From positions 62,001 through 126,000 of the forward strand of contig NZ_CAJYGQ010000003.1 in NCBI RefSeq assembly GCF_913773635.1: a stretch of DNA of 64,000 bases, read 5' to 3'. Source of the DNA: an uncultured Mucilaginibacter sp. (GTDB taxonomy: Bacteria; Bacteroidota; Bacteroidia; Sphingobacteriales; Sphingobacteriaceae). Below, in pieces: positions 1 through 8,380 of the stretch; position 1 is the first letter of the stretch; each line of letters starts with the position of its first letter. The notes beneath the pieces were generated by a model that did no database searches, had not been told where the DNA came from, and worked only from the letters and a program-made list of their open reading frames with translations. A program made the position numbers and the translations under genes.

Positions 1-1
1 A

Positions 2-580
2 CAAGCTTATAGGCAAACAGGTGATAAGAAATACATTGACAGGGCCGCCAAACAGATGGTTTTATATCTTGATTCGTTGCAAAAACCCAATGGTCTTTTC
101 TATCATGCACCTGACGTTCCATTTTATTGGGGACGGGGTAACGGCTGGATGGCCGCCGGTATGACAGAGCTTTTGCATGATTTGCCTAAAAACAGCCAGT
201 ATCGTCCGCGTATATTAAAGGGTTACCGTACTATGATGCAAAGCCTTAAAAACTACCAAGCAAAGTCGGGCATGTGGAACCAGTTAATTGATGAGCCAAC
301 ATTTTGGCCCGAAACATCTGGCACCGCAATGTTTGCATTTGCTATGATAACTGGTGTAAAACAAGGCTGGTTGAATGAAAAGGAGTATGGTCCGGTTGCA
401 CGTAAAGCCTGGATGGCTATGGTACCTTATGTAAATGAAAGTGGCAATGTTAGCGAAGTGTGCGTTGGAACCAATAAGAAAAACGATAAGCAATATTATT
501 TTGACAGGCCAAGACATACGGGAGATTATCATGGTCAGGCGCCATACTTATGGTGTACAGTTGCATTGCTAGAGAAGTAA
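2..580 (+). CDS. Glycoside hydrolase family 88/105 protein (unsaturated rhamnogalacturonyl/glucuronyl hydrolase), 5' truncated by window edge
   Basis: The reading frame is open from base 2 into the window, so the gene begins upstream and only about 192 C-terminal residues are seen. The stretch WGRGNGW followed by repeated aromatic helices is typical of the (alpha/alpha)6 barrel of YteR/YesR-type GH105 enzymes. These remove the unsaturated uronic acid left at the non-reducing end by pectate or rhamnogalacturonan lyases, using water addition to the double bond. The C-terminal part carries the conserved RHTGDYHGQAPYLW-like region expected near the family's end. A pectate lyase is encoded at 40286-41689, which fits pectin use. 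Any signal peptide lies outside the window, so the location is unknown. Family is well supported; exact substrate is not. Confidence 0.85.
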   Translation, partial: QAYRQTGDKKYIDRAAKQMVLYLDSLQKPNGLFYHAPDVPFYWGRGNGWMAAGMTELLHDLPKNSQYRPRILKGYRTMMQSLKNYQAKSGMWNQLIDEPTFWPETSGTAMFAFAMITGVKQGWLNEKEYGPVARKAWMAMVPYVNESGNVSEVCVGTNKKNDKQYYFDRPRHTGDYHGQAPYLWCTVALLEK

Positions 581-671
581 GATACTTATAATTGGAGGAT
601 AAATAAGATGATGATGAAGGCTGAATGAAACCCTCGTTCATCAAAAAAATAACTTCAATAATATTCATATT

Positions 672-713
672 AACAACAAAGCCCGATGTGTAGTCACGTC
701 GGGCTTTGTTGTT
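672..713. terminator. Strong bidirectional intrinsic terminator
   Basis: Perfect 15-bp arms, 672-686 and 699-713, separated by 12 bases that can pair further (GTG/CAC around a four-base loop). A-rich and T-rich flanks on the two sides make it usable by both the GH105 gene on the plus strand and terC on the minus strand, which converge here. Confidence 0.85.
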
Positions 714-726
714 ATTTTAGTAGAGT

Positions 727-1542
727 TTAACTTTTATCTAAAACATCATCTGCTTTTTCTGATACTTCAGGTTCCACTACATGCCTTTTTGGAAAATTAA
801 ACAATAATGAGCTGAGCACAGGTAGTATAAAGATGGCAACAGTAAAGATGGATACGAACAAATCCATTTTCTCTCCTTCAATAAACCTGGCTATTTCACT
901 CTCGGGTGCAAAATGTGTGTATACTGATGATGATAGTTTGATGCCTAAAACGCCAATCACAATAAAAGCAATGGTTTCCAAAAAGGTAAATTTTTCCATT
1001 AATTTAACAAAGGCCTGTGCTACAAAGCGCATGGCCAGTATGCCTATGAAAACACCTACGTAAATCAAAAACACATGATCGGTAAAGGCAACTGCCGCAA
1101 AAACGTTGTCAATAGAAAAAGCAAGGTCCATTACCTCAACCAAGGCAACAGTAGCCCAAAAGTTACCAACAAGGCCCACGGTTGATTTATAAATCCAGCT
1201 CTCATTTTTGTTTACCGATTCATCTTCTTCATCTTTATTGCTAGCCTTGCCTTTAAAGTAATCAAATGCAAGGTAAAGCAGGTATAAGCCCCCCAAAGGT
1301 TTAAGCCACCATATTTTTACCAGCCAGGCTGCTAAAAACAAACATATACCCCTAAATACGTAAGCACCTATAATACCGTAGCGCAAAGCTTTCTCGCGTT
1401 GTTCTTTAGGTAAATCAAGTACCATAGTTGCCAGTACTGCAGCGTTATCTACAGAAAGTAAACTTTCAATAACTATAAGGTTTAAAATAATGAGCAGGCC
1501 GGCTTGTATGTCATCGCCCAATAAAGTGTGTAATATATCCAT
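727..1542 (-). CDS. TerC family integral membrane protein
   Basis: A 271-residue polytopic membrane protein of the TerC/Alx/YkoY family, implicated in metal (manganese, tellurite) resistance or metal loading of exported proteins. The family's internal duplication is visible: ESLLSVDNA at residues 26-34 and MDLAFSIDN at 138-146, each placing acidic residues and an SxDN motif in a membrane helix. A charged linker rich in Asp, Glu and Lys (about 102-113) separates the two halves. The gene stands alone, converging on the GH105 gene with a shared terminator. No upstream yybP-ykoY-type manganese riboswitch was recognised in the 116 bases before the start. The exact substrate cannot be read from the sequence. 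Confidence 0.88.
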   Translation of the reverse strand: MDILHTLLGDDIQAGLLIILNLIVIESLLSVDNAAVLATMVLDLPKEQREKALRYGIIGAYVFRGICLFLAAWLVKIWWLKPLGGLYLLYLAFDYFKGKASNKDEEDESVNKNESWIYKSTVGLVGNFWATVALVEVMDLAFSIDNVFAAVAFTDHVFLIYVGVFIGILAMRFVAQAFVKLMEKFTFLETIAFIVIGVLGIKLSSSVYTHFAPESEIARFIEGEKMDLFVSIFTVAIFILPVLSSLLFNFPKRHVVEPEVSEKADDVLDKS

Positions 1543-1658
1543 ATGTGTGTTTAGTGGCTTAAAAATATAAAATCTATATTACTATATGCTCAAGCAATTC
1601 TGATTTATGATGAATAAACAGGCTTTTAAGTTCAGTACACTTTCAAATAAATTCAAAT

Positions 1659-3281
1659 TTATTCGTTATCGTTAAGCAGGGCTTTGAGTGTTTCAATGGT
1701 ATCTGCCTCTTCTTTTGGCTTATCATGTCGCCAGCGCAATATGCGTGGAAACCTCAGCGCTACTCCCGATTTATGCCGTGTTGACTTGTTAATTCCTTCA
1801 AAGCCAATTTCAAACACCAATTGTGGCTTAACGGTACGTACCGGGCCAAACTTTTCAAGTGTGTTACGTTTTACAAAGGCATCAACCTTATTTATTTCTG
1901 CATCAGTTAACCCGGAGTATGCTTTAGCAAATGGGACAAGCTTATCGCCGTCCCAAACGGCAAACGTATAATCGGTATACAGGTCAGCCCGTCGCCCGTG
2001 TCCTTTTTGCGCATAAATCATTACGGCATCAACAGATAACGGATCAATTTTCCATTTCCACCAATCGCCTCGCCTGCGCCCAACCTGGTAGTGTGCATCC
2101 TTGCGTTTGAGCATAATACCTTCGGCTATCATAGCGCGGGATTGCTCACGTATTTCACTCAACTCCTGCCAGCTACTAAAATTAATAAGTGCCGATATAT
2201 TGAAGACAGTTTGGAAAGATGAAGCTGCTTGTAGTTGCTGAAGTAACTGCCGGCGCTCTGTTTGCGTTTTGCTTCTGATATCCTCGCCATTGAACTCAAG
2301 GCAATCATATGCTATAAGCGCAACCGGACTATCCTCCAGTATCTTCTTGCTAAGCGTTTTGCGGCCAATACGTGTTTGTAAAATAGCAAATGGTAACGGC
2401 AAACCATTCCTGAATGATAGTATTTCGCCATCAATAACGGTTCCGTCAGGCAATTCGTTTAAAAAAGGATGCAGCTCCGGAAATTTGTCTGTTGCCAGGT
2501 CTTCGCCGCGGCTCCATATAAAAATTTCTCCTTTGCGTTTTATAAGTTGTGCCCGTATACCGTCCCATTTCCACTCGGCCTGCCACACACTGGCATCACC
2601 AAGCAGGTCTTGCATAGCATCCGGTGTTTTTTGCTTTTCAGATGTTTCCTGCACCGGATACGCTAAAAAGAATGGGTAAGGGCGCGATACATCTTCCAAA
2701 GCGGTATCAGCATGTGAAAGTTCGGCAAACTGGTAAGTTTCGGCCGTCCAGTTGCCCATAAGCCTATGGGTAAGCGTAGCTGCATCAAGTTCGGCAACAT
2801 CAGCCAAAGCCTTTATTACCAAATTTTGGGAAACACCTACTCTGAAGCTTCCCATCAATATTTTGTTAAACACAAAACGCTCCTGTGCGCTCAGCTCGGC
2901 CCATGATTGCAGCAGCCAGGCATGTTTTTCTTCTTCAGTTTTAGTTGTCAAAGAGTTAATGTCGGCAATCCATTCGGTTAGGGTTTTACTGCTGGTGTTC
3001 TTATGATCTGGCAACAGCAAGGCAACGGTTTCAGATAAATCTCCTACCACATGGTAGCTTTCTTCAAACAGCCATGCAGGTATTCCTGATGCCTCAATAG
3101 CCCAAAGCCTGAACTGGGTAGAGTTTATTTGCCGTTTAGGCCTGCGGCCGGTAAATAAGGCCAGCATGTGCATTTTATCAGTATCTGGCACACAGGCAAA
3201 GTATTCTTTTAAAACCTTAACCTTTTCGTTGGTTTTGTTGGTTTCATCTAACGAAGTGAAAAGTTGAGCAAATGACTTCAT
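1659..3281 (-). CDS. ATP-dependent DNA ligase (LigB/Lig1-like, ligase-associated repair cluster)
   Basis: A 540-residue ATP-dependent ligase of the bacterial/archaeal Lig1-like type. The order is an N-terminal DNA-binding domain (about 1-200, including the FxxxLxGxxRVGVSQ-like helix near 138-152), the adenylation domain with the nucleotidyl-accepting lysine in EWKWDGIRAQ (Lys238), and an OB domain ending near residue 520. It seals nicks by AMP transfer from ATP and acts in repair in addition to the essential NAD-dependent LigA. Its start codon overlaps the end of the exonuclease gene by four bases (ATGA, 3278-3281), so the two are translationally coupled. In many bacteria this pair sits with a DEXH helicase and the phosphoesterase PdeM; neither is in this window. 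Confidence 0.92.
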   Translation of the reverse strand: MKSFAQLFTSLDETNKTNEKVKVLKEYFACVPDTDKMHMLALFTGRRPKRQINSTQFRLWAIEASGIPAWLFEESYHVVGDLSETVALLLPDHKNTSSKTLTEWIADINSLTTKTEEEKHAWLLQSWAELSAQERFVFNKILMGSFRVGVSQNLVIKALADVAELDAATLTHRLMGNWTAETYQFAELSHADTALEDVSRPYPFFLAYPVQETSEKQKTPDAMQDLLGDASVWQAEWKWDGIRAQLIKRKGEIFIWSRGEDLATDKFPELHPFLNELPDGTVIDGEILSFRNGLPLPFAILQTRIGRKTLSKKILEDSPVALIAYDCLEFNGEDIRSKTQTERRQLLQQLQAASSFQTVFNISALINFSSWQELSEIREQSRAMIAEGIMLKRKDAHYQVGRRRGDWWKWKIDPLSVDAVMIYAQKGHGRRADLYTDYTFAVWDGDKLVPFAKAYSGLTDAEINKVDAFVKRNTLEKFGPVRTVKPQLVFEIGFEGINKSTRHKSGVALRFPRILRWRHDKPKEEADTIETLKALLNDNE

Positions 3282-4354
3282 GCCTCGCCTCCTTCATTTG
3301 CCATACTTTCTGCAGGCTCTTGCGAGTTATTATCAGCTATTTTGGTTTCTGTGGTTTGTGCAGGCGCATCATCTTCATCGGTGCCATATAATGTATGCAC
3401 CTCATGCGCATCAAAACCAATTTCGCTTAAGTATTTCGAAAAAGTGGCCGTTGACCCATGAGTTAAGTAAACAGATTCGCAGCGTGTAGCATCTATGGCG
3501 CTTATCAACCCGGTCCAGTCGGCGTGGTCTGATAGTACAAAGCCGCGGTCGGCAGCCCGGCGACGTTTAGCGCCCCGTATGGTCATCCACCCCGAGCAAT
3601 ACCCAAAGCTGTATGGAGCAAACTTACGCATCCATGGCGTACCTACTGATGATGGCGGAGCTATGATGATACCCTTTCTTACCTCTTCTTTTACCGATTC
3701 CTGGGTAATACGGTGCGTTGGGTTAAGCACAATTCCGTTTCTGCGTAAAGCCTCATTGGTGTTTTCAATAACCCCGTGAGTATAAACATTGCCAATATCA
3801 AGATTAAGGTTTTGGAGTATGCGTTGCGCCTTACCTAGCGAGTAGCCTACAATAACAGTAGCAAGGTTATTTTGAACATTATTTTGCCACCACGAGTTTA
3901 CTTCGGCAAATACCTCCGGCTGAGGCTTCCACTTGTAAACAGGCATACCAAAGGTACACTCAGAAATGAAGTGATGACATTGCACAGGCTCAAAAGGTGT
4001 GCATACACCATCATCTTCTACCTTATAATCACCCGATACTACCCAAATTTCGCCTTTATGCTCAATTTTAATTTGTGCCGACCCGATAACATGTCCGGCC
4101 GGAAATAAGGTAATTGCTACGCCGTTTTTAAAGACGGTTTCCCCGTACTCAACTGTTTGCAGCGTAATATCGCCCAGGCGATATAAGAGCACCTCGCGCG
4201 ATAGATGGTGTGCGAGATAACGCTTATGCCCGGTGTAAGCATGGTCGGCATGGGCATGGGTAATTACAGCATCGTCTACAGGCAGCCACGGATCTACATA
4301 GAACCTTCCGGCAGCACAGTAAATACCTTTATCTGTAAACTCAAGTAATGGCAT
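3278..4354 (-). CDS. Ligase-associated DNA exonuclease (metallo-beta-lactamase/SNM1-like fold)
   Basis: A 358-residue metallo-beta-lactamase-fold nuclease. The metal motif HAHADH is at residues 33-38, a second histidine lies in the AGHVIGSA stretch, and SGDYK supplies the conserved Asp. The later region contains SDHADW and LTHGS, matching the beta-CASP-type arrangement of SNM1/YSH1-like nucleases. This family is found beside ATP-dependent ligases and is thought to trim damaged ends before sealing. The C-terminal 30 residues are acidic and probably disordered. It is the upstream gene of a two-gene operon with the ligase. Residue-level substrate preference is not visible. Confidence 0.9.
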   Translation of the reverse strand: MPLLEFTDKGIYCAAGRFYVDPWLPVDDAVITHAHADHAYTGHKRYLAHHLSREVLLYRLGDITLQTVEYGETVFKNGVAITLFPAGHVIGSAQIKIEHKGEIWVVSGDYKVEDDGVCTPFEPVQCHHFISECTFGMPVYKWKPQPEVFAEVNSWWQNNVQNNLATVIVGYSLGKAQRILQNLNLDIGNVYTHGVIENTNEALRRNGIVLNPTHRITQESVKEEVRKGIIIAPPSSVGTPWMRKFAPYSFGYCSGWMTIRGAKRRRAADRGFVLSDHADWTGLISAIDATRCESVYLTHGSTATFSKYLSEIGFDAHEVHTLYGTDEDDAPAQTTETKIADNNSQEPAESMANEGGEA

Positions 4355-4432
4355 AGCGTAAATACAACACGTTACCGTTGAGTTAGTTTGATGCCGGTGT
4401 TTTTGACGATGAGCTATTGCTTATTGAAAAAG

Positions 4433-5068
4433 CTATGCAAGCTGTAGCAAGGCAAAGAAAATAAATTGTACAACTAATAAGGCTGGAGCCGTAATGTTCT
4501 GATGTTTAAATTTGAAAAGCTCAAATATACCCAGGAATAAGGCGCTTACTCCAAACCACCCTAAATAGTTTTTTAATGGCGGGTTAAGATCTACCCAGCT
4601 CCAGTAATCAAATTTAATAGCTACGGGTTCAATGAGCAGGTCTAAACATACAAGTACAATTGCACCAATGAGCATACGTAAAGCCACGGTAGGAATTTTT
4701 AAATGCTTTAGTATAACCCCGGTTGCATAAATCAGCAAAAACCAGTTTACGCCAATCATTAACGGTATGTCGAAAACCTTAGTGCCTAAGGTTTGACCAT
4801 AATCATAGTCTCCGAAAATAATATTGGTGTGTACGCCAATCCACTCGGCAGTAAAGCCACCTGTAGATATGAGCGCGGCAAAAGCCCAGAATTTGCCGTC
4901 GCGCCAATTTTCATGGTTAATGATTACTACAGCCAGCATAAGTAGCAAATGGAACGGCACAAGCCGCAGAAACATAGATCTGAACGGGATAATAAAAAAA
5001 CCAAGTGAGCCTACCGCATGAAATAATATGATTACAGCAACCGAAGCCGAGCTTTTACTCATTTTCAT
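4433..5068 (-). CDS. Carotenoid biosynthesis membrane protein, CruF-like (carotenoid 1,2-hydratase)
   Basis: About 211 residues with six or seven hydrophobic segments. The motifs GVHTNIIFGDYDYG, PLMIGVNW and DLLIEPVA...YWSW are characteristic of the CruF/DUF422 family, whose studied members add water to the terminal double bond of an acyclic carotenoid end to give a 1-hydroxy group. I chose the ATG at 5068 because it overlaps the stop of the upstream glycosyltransferase as ATGA; a longer frame would need a TTG at 5086. Neighbours include a CrtD-like desaturase and a glycosyltransferase, the same functional trio (CruF, CruG, CrtD) as in myxol glycoside synthesis. Family confident; precise substrate inferred. 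Confidence 0.83.
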   Translation of the reverse strand: MKMSKSSASVAVIILFHAVGSLGFFIIPFRSMFLRLVPFHLLLMLAVVIINHENWRDGKFWAFAALISTGGFTAEWIGVHTNIIFGDYDYGQTLGTKVFDIPLMIGVNWFLLIYATGVILKHLKIPTVALRMLIGAIVLVCLDLLIEPVAIKFDYWSWVDLNPPLKNYLGWFGVSALFLGIFELFKFKHQNITAPALLVVQFIFFALLQLA

Positions 5069-6153
5069 ACATTGCGGCCTTTCCAAACTGTTTTTCGGGT
5101 TAAATGAGTTTGTATGGCATTAATGCCTATGATGAGCAGCGTTAACATTTGAATAGGGTGGAGCAATATGTTGTAAATGGCATTCTGACCGGATGATAAG
5201 GAGATCATCATGCGGCTCAAAATGATTAAGCCGCACATAAAAATAATCAATGGCAGGTTAAGGGTTGATATTATTACCAAAGGACCACCAATTACGAATA
5301 GCAAGTAGAATATAAAACCTATAATACTGTAATTAAACGGGGCCAGGAAGTTTTTGCTGAAGCCTTTAACCGCATCAGTATAATTAGTATACATACGGCA
5401 GGTGATCAGGCCGTTTGCCAGCAAACTCTCGCCTTTGTATTTGGCAGCCTTAATGTACTTCATTAATTCAACGTCTTCTACTACGCGGTCTTTTACAACT
5501 TCATGCCATTGGTTTTGGCGGTATGTATCAGCATTAAACATCATAAATTGTCCGCTTGCGGCTGCAAACGACGGGTTTTTTGATATATAAATTAAACGTA
5601 CCGGCAACAGGTTAAGCAGCAAATAATGCATTAACGGGACCGTGCAATATTCACCAAGTGATAGCATCTCCTGGTTAGTAAACAGGCTGAATAGAGCAAG
5701 GTTCTTAGCTTTTATCCTGTGAACGGCGCTGTTTATTAAATCGTCATATACCTTTTCATCAGCATCTAAAAAAAGCAAAAAGCGGCCGCGGGCCAATTTT
5801 GCTAACTGGTGGCATGCAAAGTTTTTTCCTAACCAACCCTGTGGTAAAGCTCGCCCTTTTACTACCCTGAATTTTGGGTGATTGGCTGCAAACTGCTCGC
5901 ATAGCTCAAAAGTACGGTCGGTGGAGTCATCATCCAAAACAATCACTTCGTAGTTGGTATACTCCTGCTGCTCAATTGATTTTAATAGCGTAATAATGTT
6001 GTTTTCTTCGTTCCGGGCAGGTATCAAAATTGAGACAAGGTCGGTTTGTAAACGGTTTACGCGCCTGAGTTTAGGATCGGAAATAAAATTGAACAAGGTA
6101 ACAACAAAGCGCAGTATCAAAAAGATGAAGATGATGGAAAGAACAATAATCAC
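5065..6153 (-). CDS. Membrane-associated family 2 glycosyltransferase, probable carotenoid glycosyltransferase (CruG/CrtQ-like)
   Basis: A 362-residue GT-A enzyme with one N-terminal helix and about three C-terminal helices. The catalytic motifs are SILIPARNEE, VLDDDSTD and FLDADE (metal-binding DxD). The stretch QGWLGKNFAC after the donor site is common to CruG/CrtQ-type carotenoid glycosyltransferases. The start is a GTG at 6153, directly after the TAA of the upstream acyltransferase. It probably transfers a sugar from a nucleotide donor onto a hydroxyl of a carotenoid at the inner membrane; the hydroxyl would be made by the CruF-like product of the next gene. It could instead act on another lipid. 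Role is inferred from family and context. Confidence 0.75.
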   Translation of the reverse strand: MIIVLSIIFIFLILRFVVTLFNFISDPKLRRVNRLQTDLVSILIPARNEENNIITLLKSIEQQEYTNYEVIVLDDDSTDRTFELCEQFAANHPKFRVVKGRALPQGWLGKNFACHQLAKLARGRFLLFLDADEKVYDDLINSAVHRIKAKNLALFSLFTNQEMLSLGEYCTVPLMHYLLLNLLPVRLIYISKNPSFAAASGQFMMFNADTYRQNQWHEVVKDRVVEDVELMKYIKAAKYKGESLLANGLITCRMYTNYTDAVKGFSKNFLAPFNYSIIGFIFYLLFVIGGPLVIISTLNLPLIIFMCGLIILSRMMISLSSGQNAIYNILLHPIQMLTLLIIGINAIQTHLTRKTVWKGRNV

Positions 6154-6154
6154 T

Positions 6155-6775
6155 TTATACTATAATTTGAGTTTGTTGCGCTTTAGCCTGCTGATAATGT
6201 TGTTGAAATACTTGTTTTAAGTCATCAATCTGGTCAATATCTTCGTCATGGCGTTGAACATAAACGTTTACAGATGGCTTTTTGTGCGAAAAATATTCAA
6301 TAAATGTTGCAGCAAACACATACTGAAACTTACCTGCTGCCTGCTTTATTACCCGGCCTAAGCCCCGTTCAAAGTGAATATCATCTACAAAGTTTGAGTA
6401 AAGCCTTGCCTGCGGAAATACCAGTACAAGGTTGCCGGGATCATTTAGCAAGTCGGCTGTAAATTGCAGCGACTCCAGCATTGACCTGGAGTTTTTAACA
6501 ACTGAAAATGCACCCATGTACTTTAAAAAGAAAACCTTTTTTACCGTATCCTCCAGTATCATGATGTGAAACTTTTTTTTGATGAGGAGGTGATTAAGCC
6601 AGTACAGCAAAAAACCGTCCCACCAACCAAAGTGATTTGCAAGCAAAAGCACCGATTTGTTGGCATCAATACTAACCTCGTTAAAGTTGAATGCATTAAA
6701 GTTACGGCTAATGATATGCCCAATATAACGGTGAAAAAAACCGGTTATTAATTTGTTTTTCTTAGGATATATCAT
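6155..6775 (-). CDS. Lysophospholipid acyltransferase-family (PlsC-like) protein, first of a tandem pair
   Basis: A 206-residue acyltransferase. The catalytic HX4D motif is in ANHFGWWDGF (His48, Asp53); motif III reads LVFPQARL instead of the usual FPEG. No clear membrane helix is seen. It resembles its neighbour at 6851-7474 along its whole length (same positions of His and Asp, same MLxSLxxxADLLNxPxNLVxVFPQ stretch), so the two arose by duplication. In staphyloxanthin synthesis an acyltransferase (CrtO) esterifies the glycosylated carotenoid, and I infer a comparable role here because a carotenoid glycosyltransferase is encoded directly after it. A general lipid acyltransferase role remains possible. 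Confidence 0.8.
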   Translation of the reverse strand: MIYPKKNKLITGFFHRYIGHIISRNFNAFNFNEVSIDANKSVLLLANHFGWWDGFLLYWLNHLLIKKKFHIMILEDTVKKVFFLKYMGAFSVVKNSRSMLESLQFTADLLNDPGNLVLVFPQARLYSNFVDDIHFERGLGRVIKQAAGKFQYVFAATFIEYFSHKKPSVNVYVQRHDEDIDQIDDLKQVFQQHYQQAKAQQTQIIV

Positions 6776-6850
6776 GGTTGCGGCAATATAGCAACGCCAT
6801 GCAGCATATCAAACTTATGCATGGTTTTTATATGCAATATGATTGCCGTA

Positions 6851-7474
6851 CTAATGCGCTACATTTATTTGATTAGCTAAAGCCTGTTTATGAAAAGCAT
6901 TGATGTTTTCAACCAATTGATTAAACGGTACTTCGCCGGCAACACCGCAATCAAACAGGTGTATAAAGGCTGATGGTTTCAAACTTTCAAAATAATCAAT
7001 AAGCACGCAGGAGTATACAATTTGACATGGACCTTTAACATGCTTTATCAAACGTTCAATCCCCTTTTCAATTGAAATGCTTGTGGCATGATTAGATACA
7101 AGCTCGCCTTGTGGAAATACCACCACCAGGTTTTCGGGCGTGTTCAGTAAATCGGCAGCATAGTGTAATGATTTAAGCATTTCACGGGTGCCTTTCTCAA
7201 TGGAAAAACCACCAAAAAAATTAAAGAGCATCCGTTTCTCTAAATGATCATGCTGCATCATAATGTACAGCTTACGTTTGAGGTGATAGTACGCCAGGTA
7301 GTTGCCAAAAAAGCCATCCCACCAGCTAAAGTGGTTGCATAGCAGTAAAACAGAGTGGCCGGGCTTGGGCTCAAACGGTAAAACCACCACCCGGTTAAAT
7401 GCCTTGTGCATACGGTAACGCATATACCTGGCAAACCAGTTGCTGAATAAATTTACGCGCCTTGCAGGTATCAT
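6851..7474 (-). CDS. Lysophospholipid acyltransferase-family (PlsC-like) protein, second of a tandem pair
   Basis: A 207-residue PlsC-like acyltransferase with the HX4D motif in CNHFSWWDGF (His48, Asp53) and motif III as VVFPQGE. Its start overlaps the stop of the alpha/beta hydrolase gene as ATGA (7471-7474), showing translational coupling. It is a clear paralogue of the 6155-6775 product. The family transfers acyl groups from acyl-CoA or acyl-ACP to a hydroxyl of a lipid. The location between a CrtD-like desaturase and a glycosyltransferase suggests a carotenoid glycoside as acceptor, but this is inference. Why two copies are kept is unknown; different acyl chains or different sugar positions are possible. 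Confidence 0.8.
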   Translation of the reverse strand: MIPARRVNLFSNWFARYMRYRMHKAFNRVVVLPFEPKPGHSVLLLCNHFSWWDGFFGNYLAYYHLKRKLYIMMQHDHLEKRMLFNFFGGFSIEKGTREMLKSLHYAADLLNTPENLVVVFPQGELVSNHATSISIEKGIERLIKHVKGPCQIVYSCVLIDYFESLKPSAFIHLFDCGVAGEVPFNQLVENINAFHKQALANQINVAH

Positions 7475-8289
7475 AATTTGTAATTTACCAGATATTCGTC
7501 TAATTGAGAGGTAACCAGCCAGTGGCCCAACGGCACCTCGTGCACCAAAGGGTTGTTTAGCCTTTGTATAAAGTTAGCCGCCGAACTTTTCGGAAACAAC
7601 ATATCGTGCTTGCCAAATATCAGGTGGCACTTTATATTATGCCGGTTAATTTCATCTGTAACTTTAACTATGTTAGGCTGCAACTGTTTTATAAGGTTTA
7701 GCGTGTAATATACATCAAGCCTTTTTTGGGGCGTATCCATTTCACTATAGGCTATCTTATAAAGGCTGTCATCTATAAAACGTATCCTGCGTAAACTTTT
7801 AAGTACTCCCGGTGCCAGCCAGTTGCTTTTAGTTACCGTTTTAAACAGGAGCTTCCCTGCCGCGTTATGCATCAAAAAATTAAATCCCTTGTATACCGAA
7901 AGGCCGTCAGGAGCCATCAGTATTACTTCATCAATCCATTCTGCAAACTCTTCAATAAGCACCAATGCCAAATTAGCGCCTATGGAGTAGGCCATAAGGC
8001 TTATACGCTGGGTACCATGTTGTTTAAACCACTCCTCAAGATAGGCGCGCATCATGGCTTTGGGCATACCCGCCAAAATTTGCTGTTCGCTCCAACCGCT
8101 TATTTGGGTTTTACCATGAAAAAAATGATCGAAGCTATAAACACGGTAGTCGGTTAAAATTGATTTTTGTAGCACTTCGAACTGCCGTCCGGTCATGCCA
8201 TAGCCATGAAAAGCCAGCATTGGTTTGGCTCCGGTGCCGTACTCGTGGTAATGAACTTGCCCTAATCCAGGTAGATTTAAAAATGCCAT
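7471..8289 (-). CDS. Alpha/beta hydrolase
   Basis: A 272-residue alpha/beta hydrolase. The nucleophile elbow is AYSIGA (Ser102), the oxyanion motif is HGYG near residue 28, the acid is probably the Asp of FGKHD, and the catalytic His is in PLGHWL near the end. There is no signal peptide, so it is cytoplasmic. It is coupled by a four-base overlap to the second PlsC-like gene. An esterase or thioesterase acting on acyl chains or acylated carotenoid would fit the neighbourhood, but substrate cannot be deduced. The 91-base gap to the upstream desaturase may hold its own promoter. Confidence 0.82.
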   Translation of the reverse strand: MAFLNLPGLGQVHYHEYGTGAKPMLAFHGYGMTGRQFEVLQKSILTDYRVYSFDHFFHGKTQISGWSEQQILAGMPKAMMRAYLEEWFKQHGTQRISLMAYSIGANLALVLIEEFAEWIDEVILMAPDGLSVYKGFNFLMHNAAGKLLFKTVTKSNWLAPGVLKSLRRIRFIDDSLYKIAYSEMDTPQKRLDVYYTLNLIKQLQPNIVKVTDEINRHNIKCHLIFGKHDMLFPKSSAANFIQRLNNPLVHEVPLGHWLVTSQLDEYLVNYKL

Positions 8290-8380
8290 AAACAGGCAAT
8301 ATTAAATATAATTTTGGATTTTGCTGGTTGTTTGTCTTTCGGTTACTGGTTAAAGCAATTCAATAACTTGTAAGTGGACC

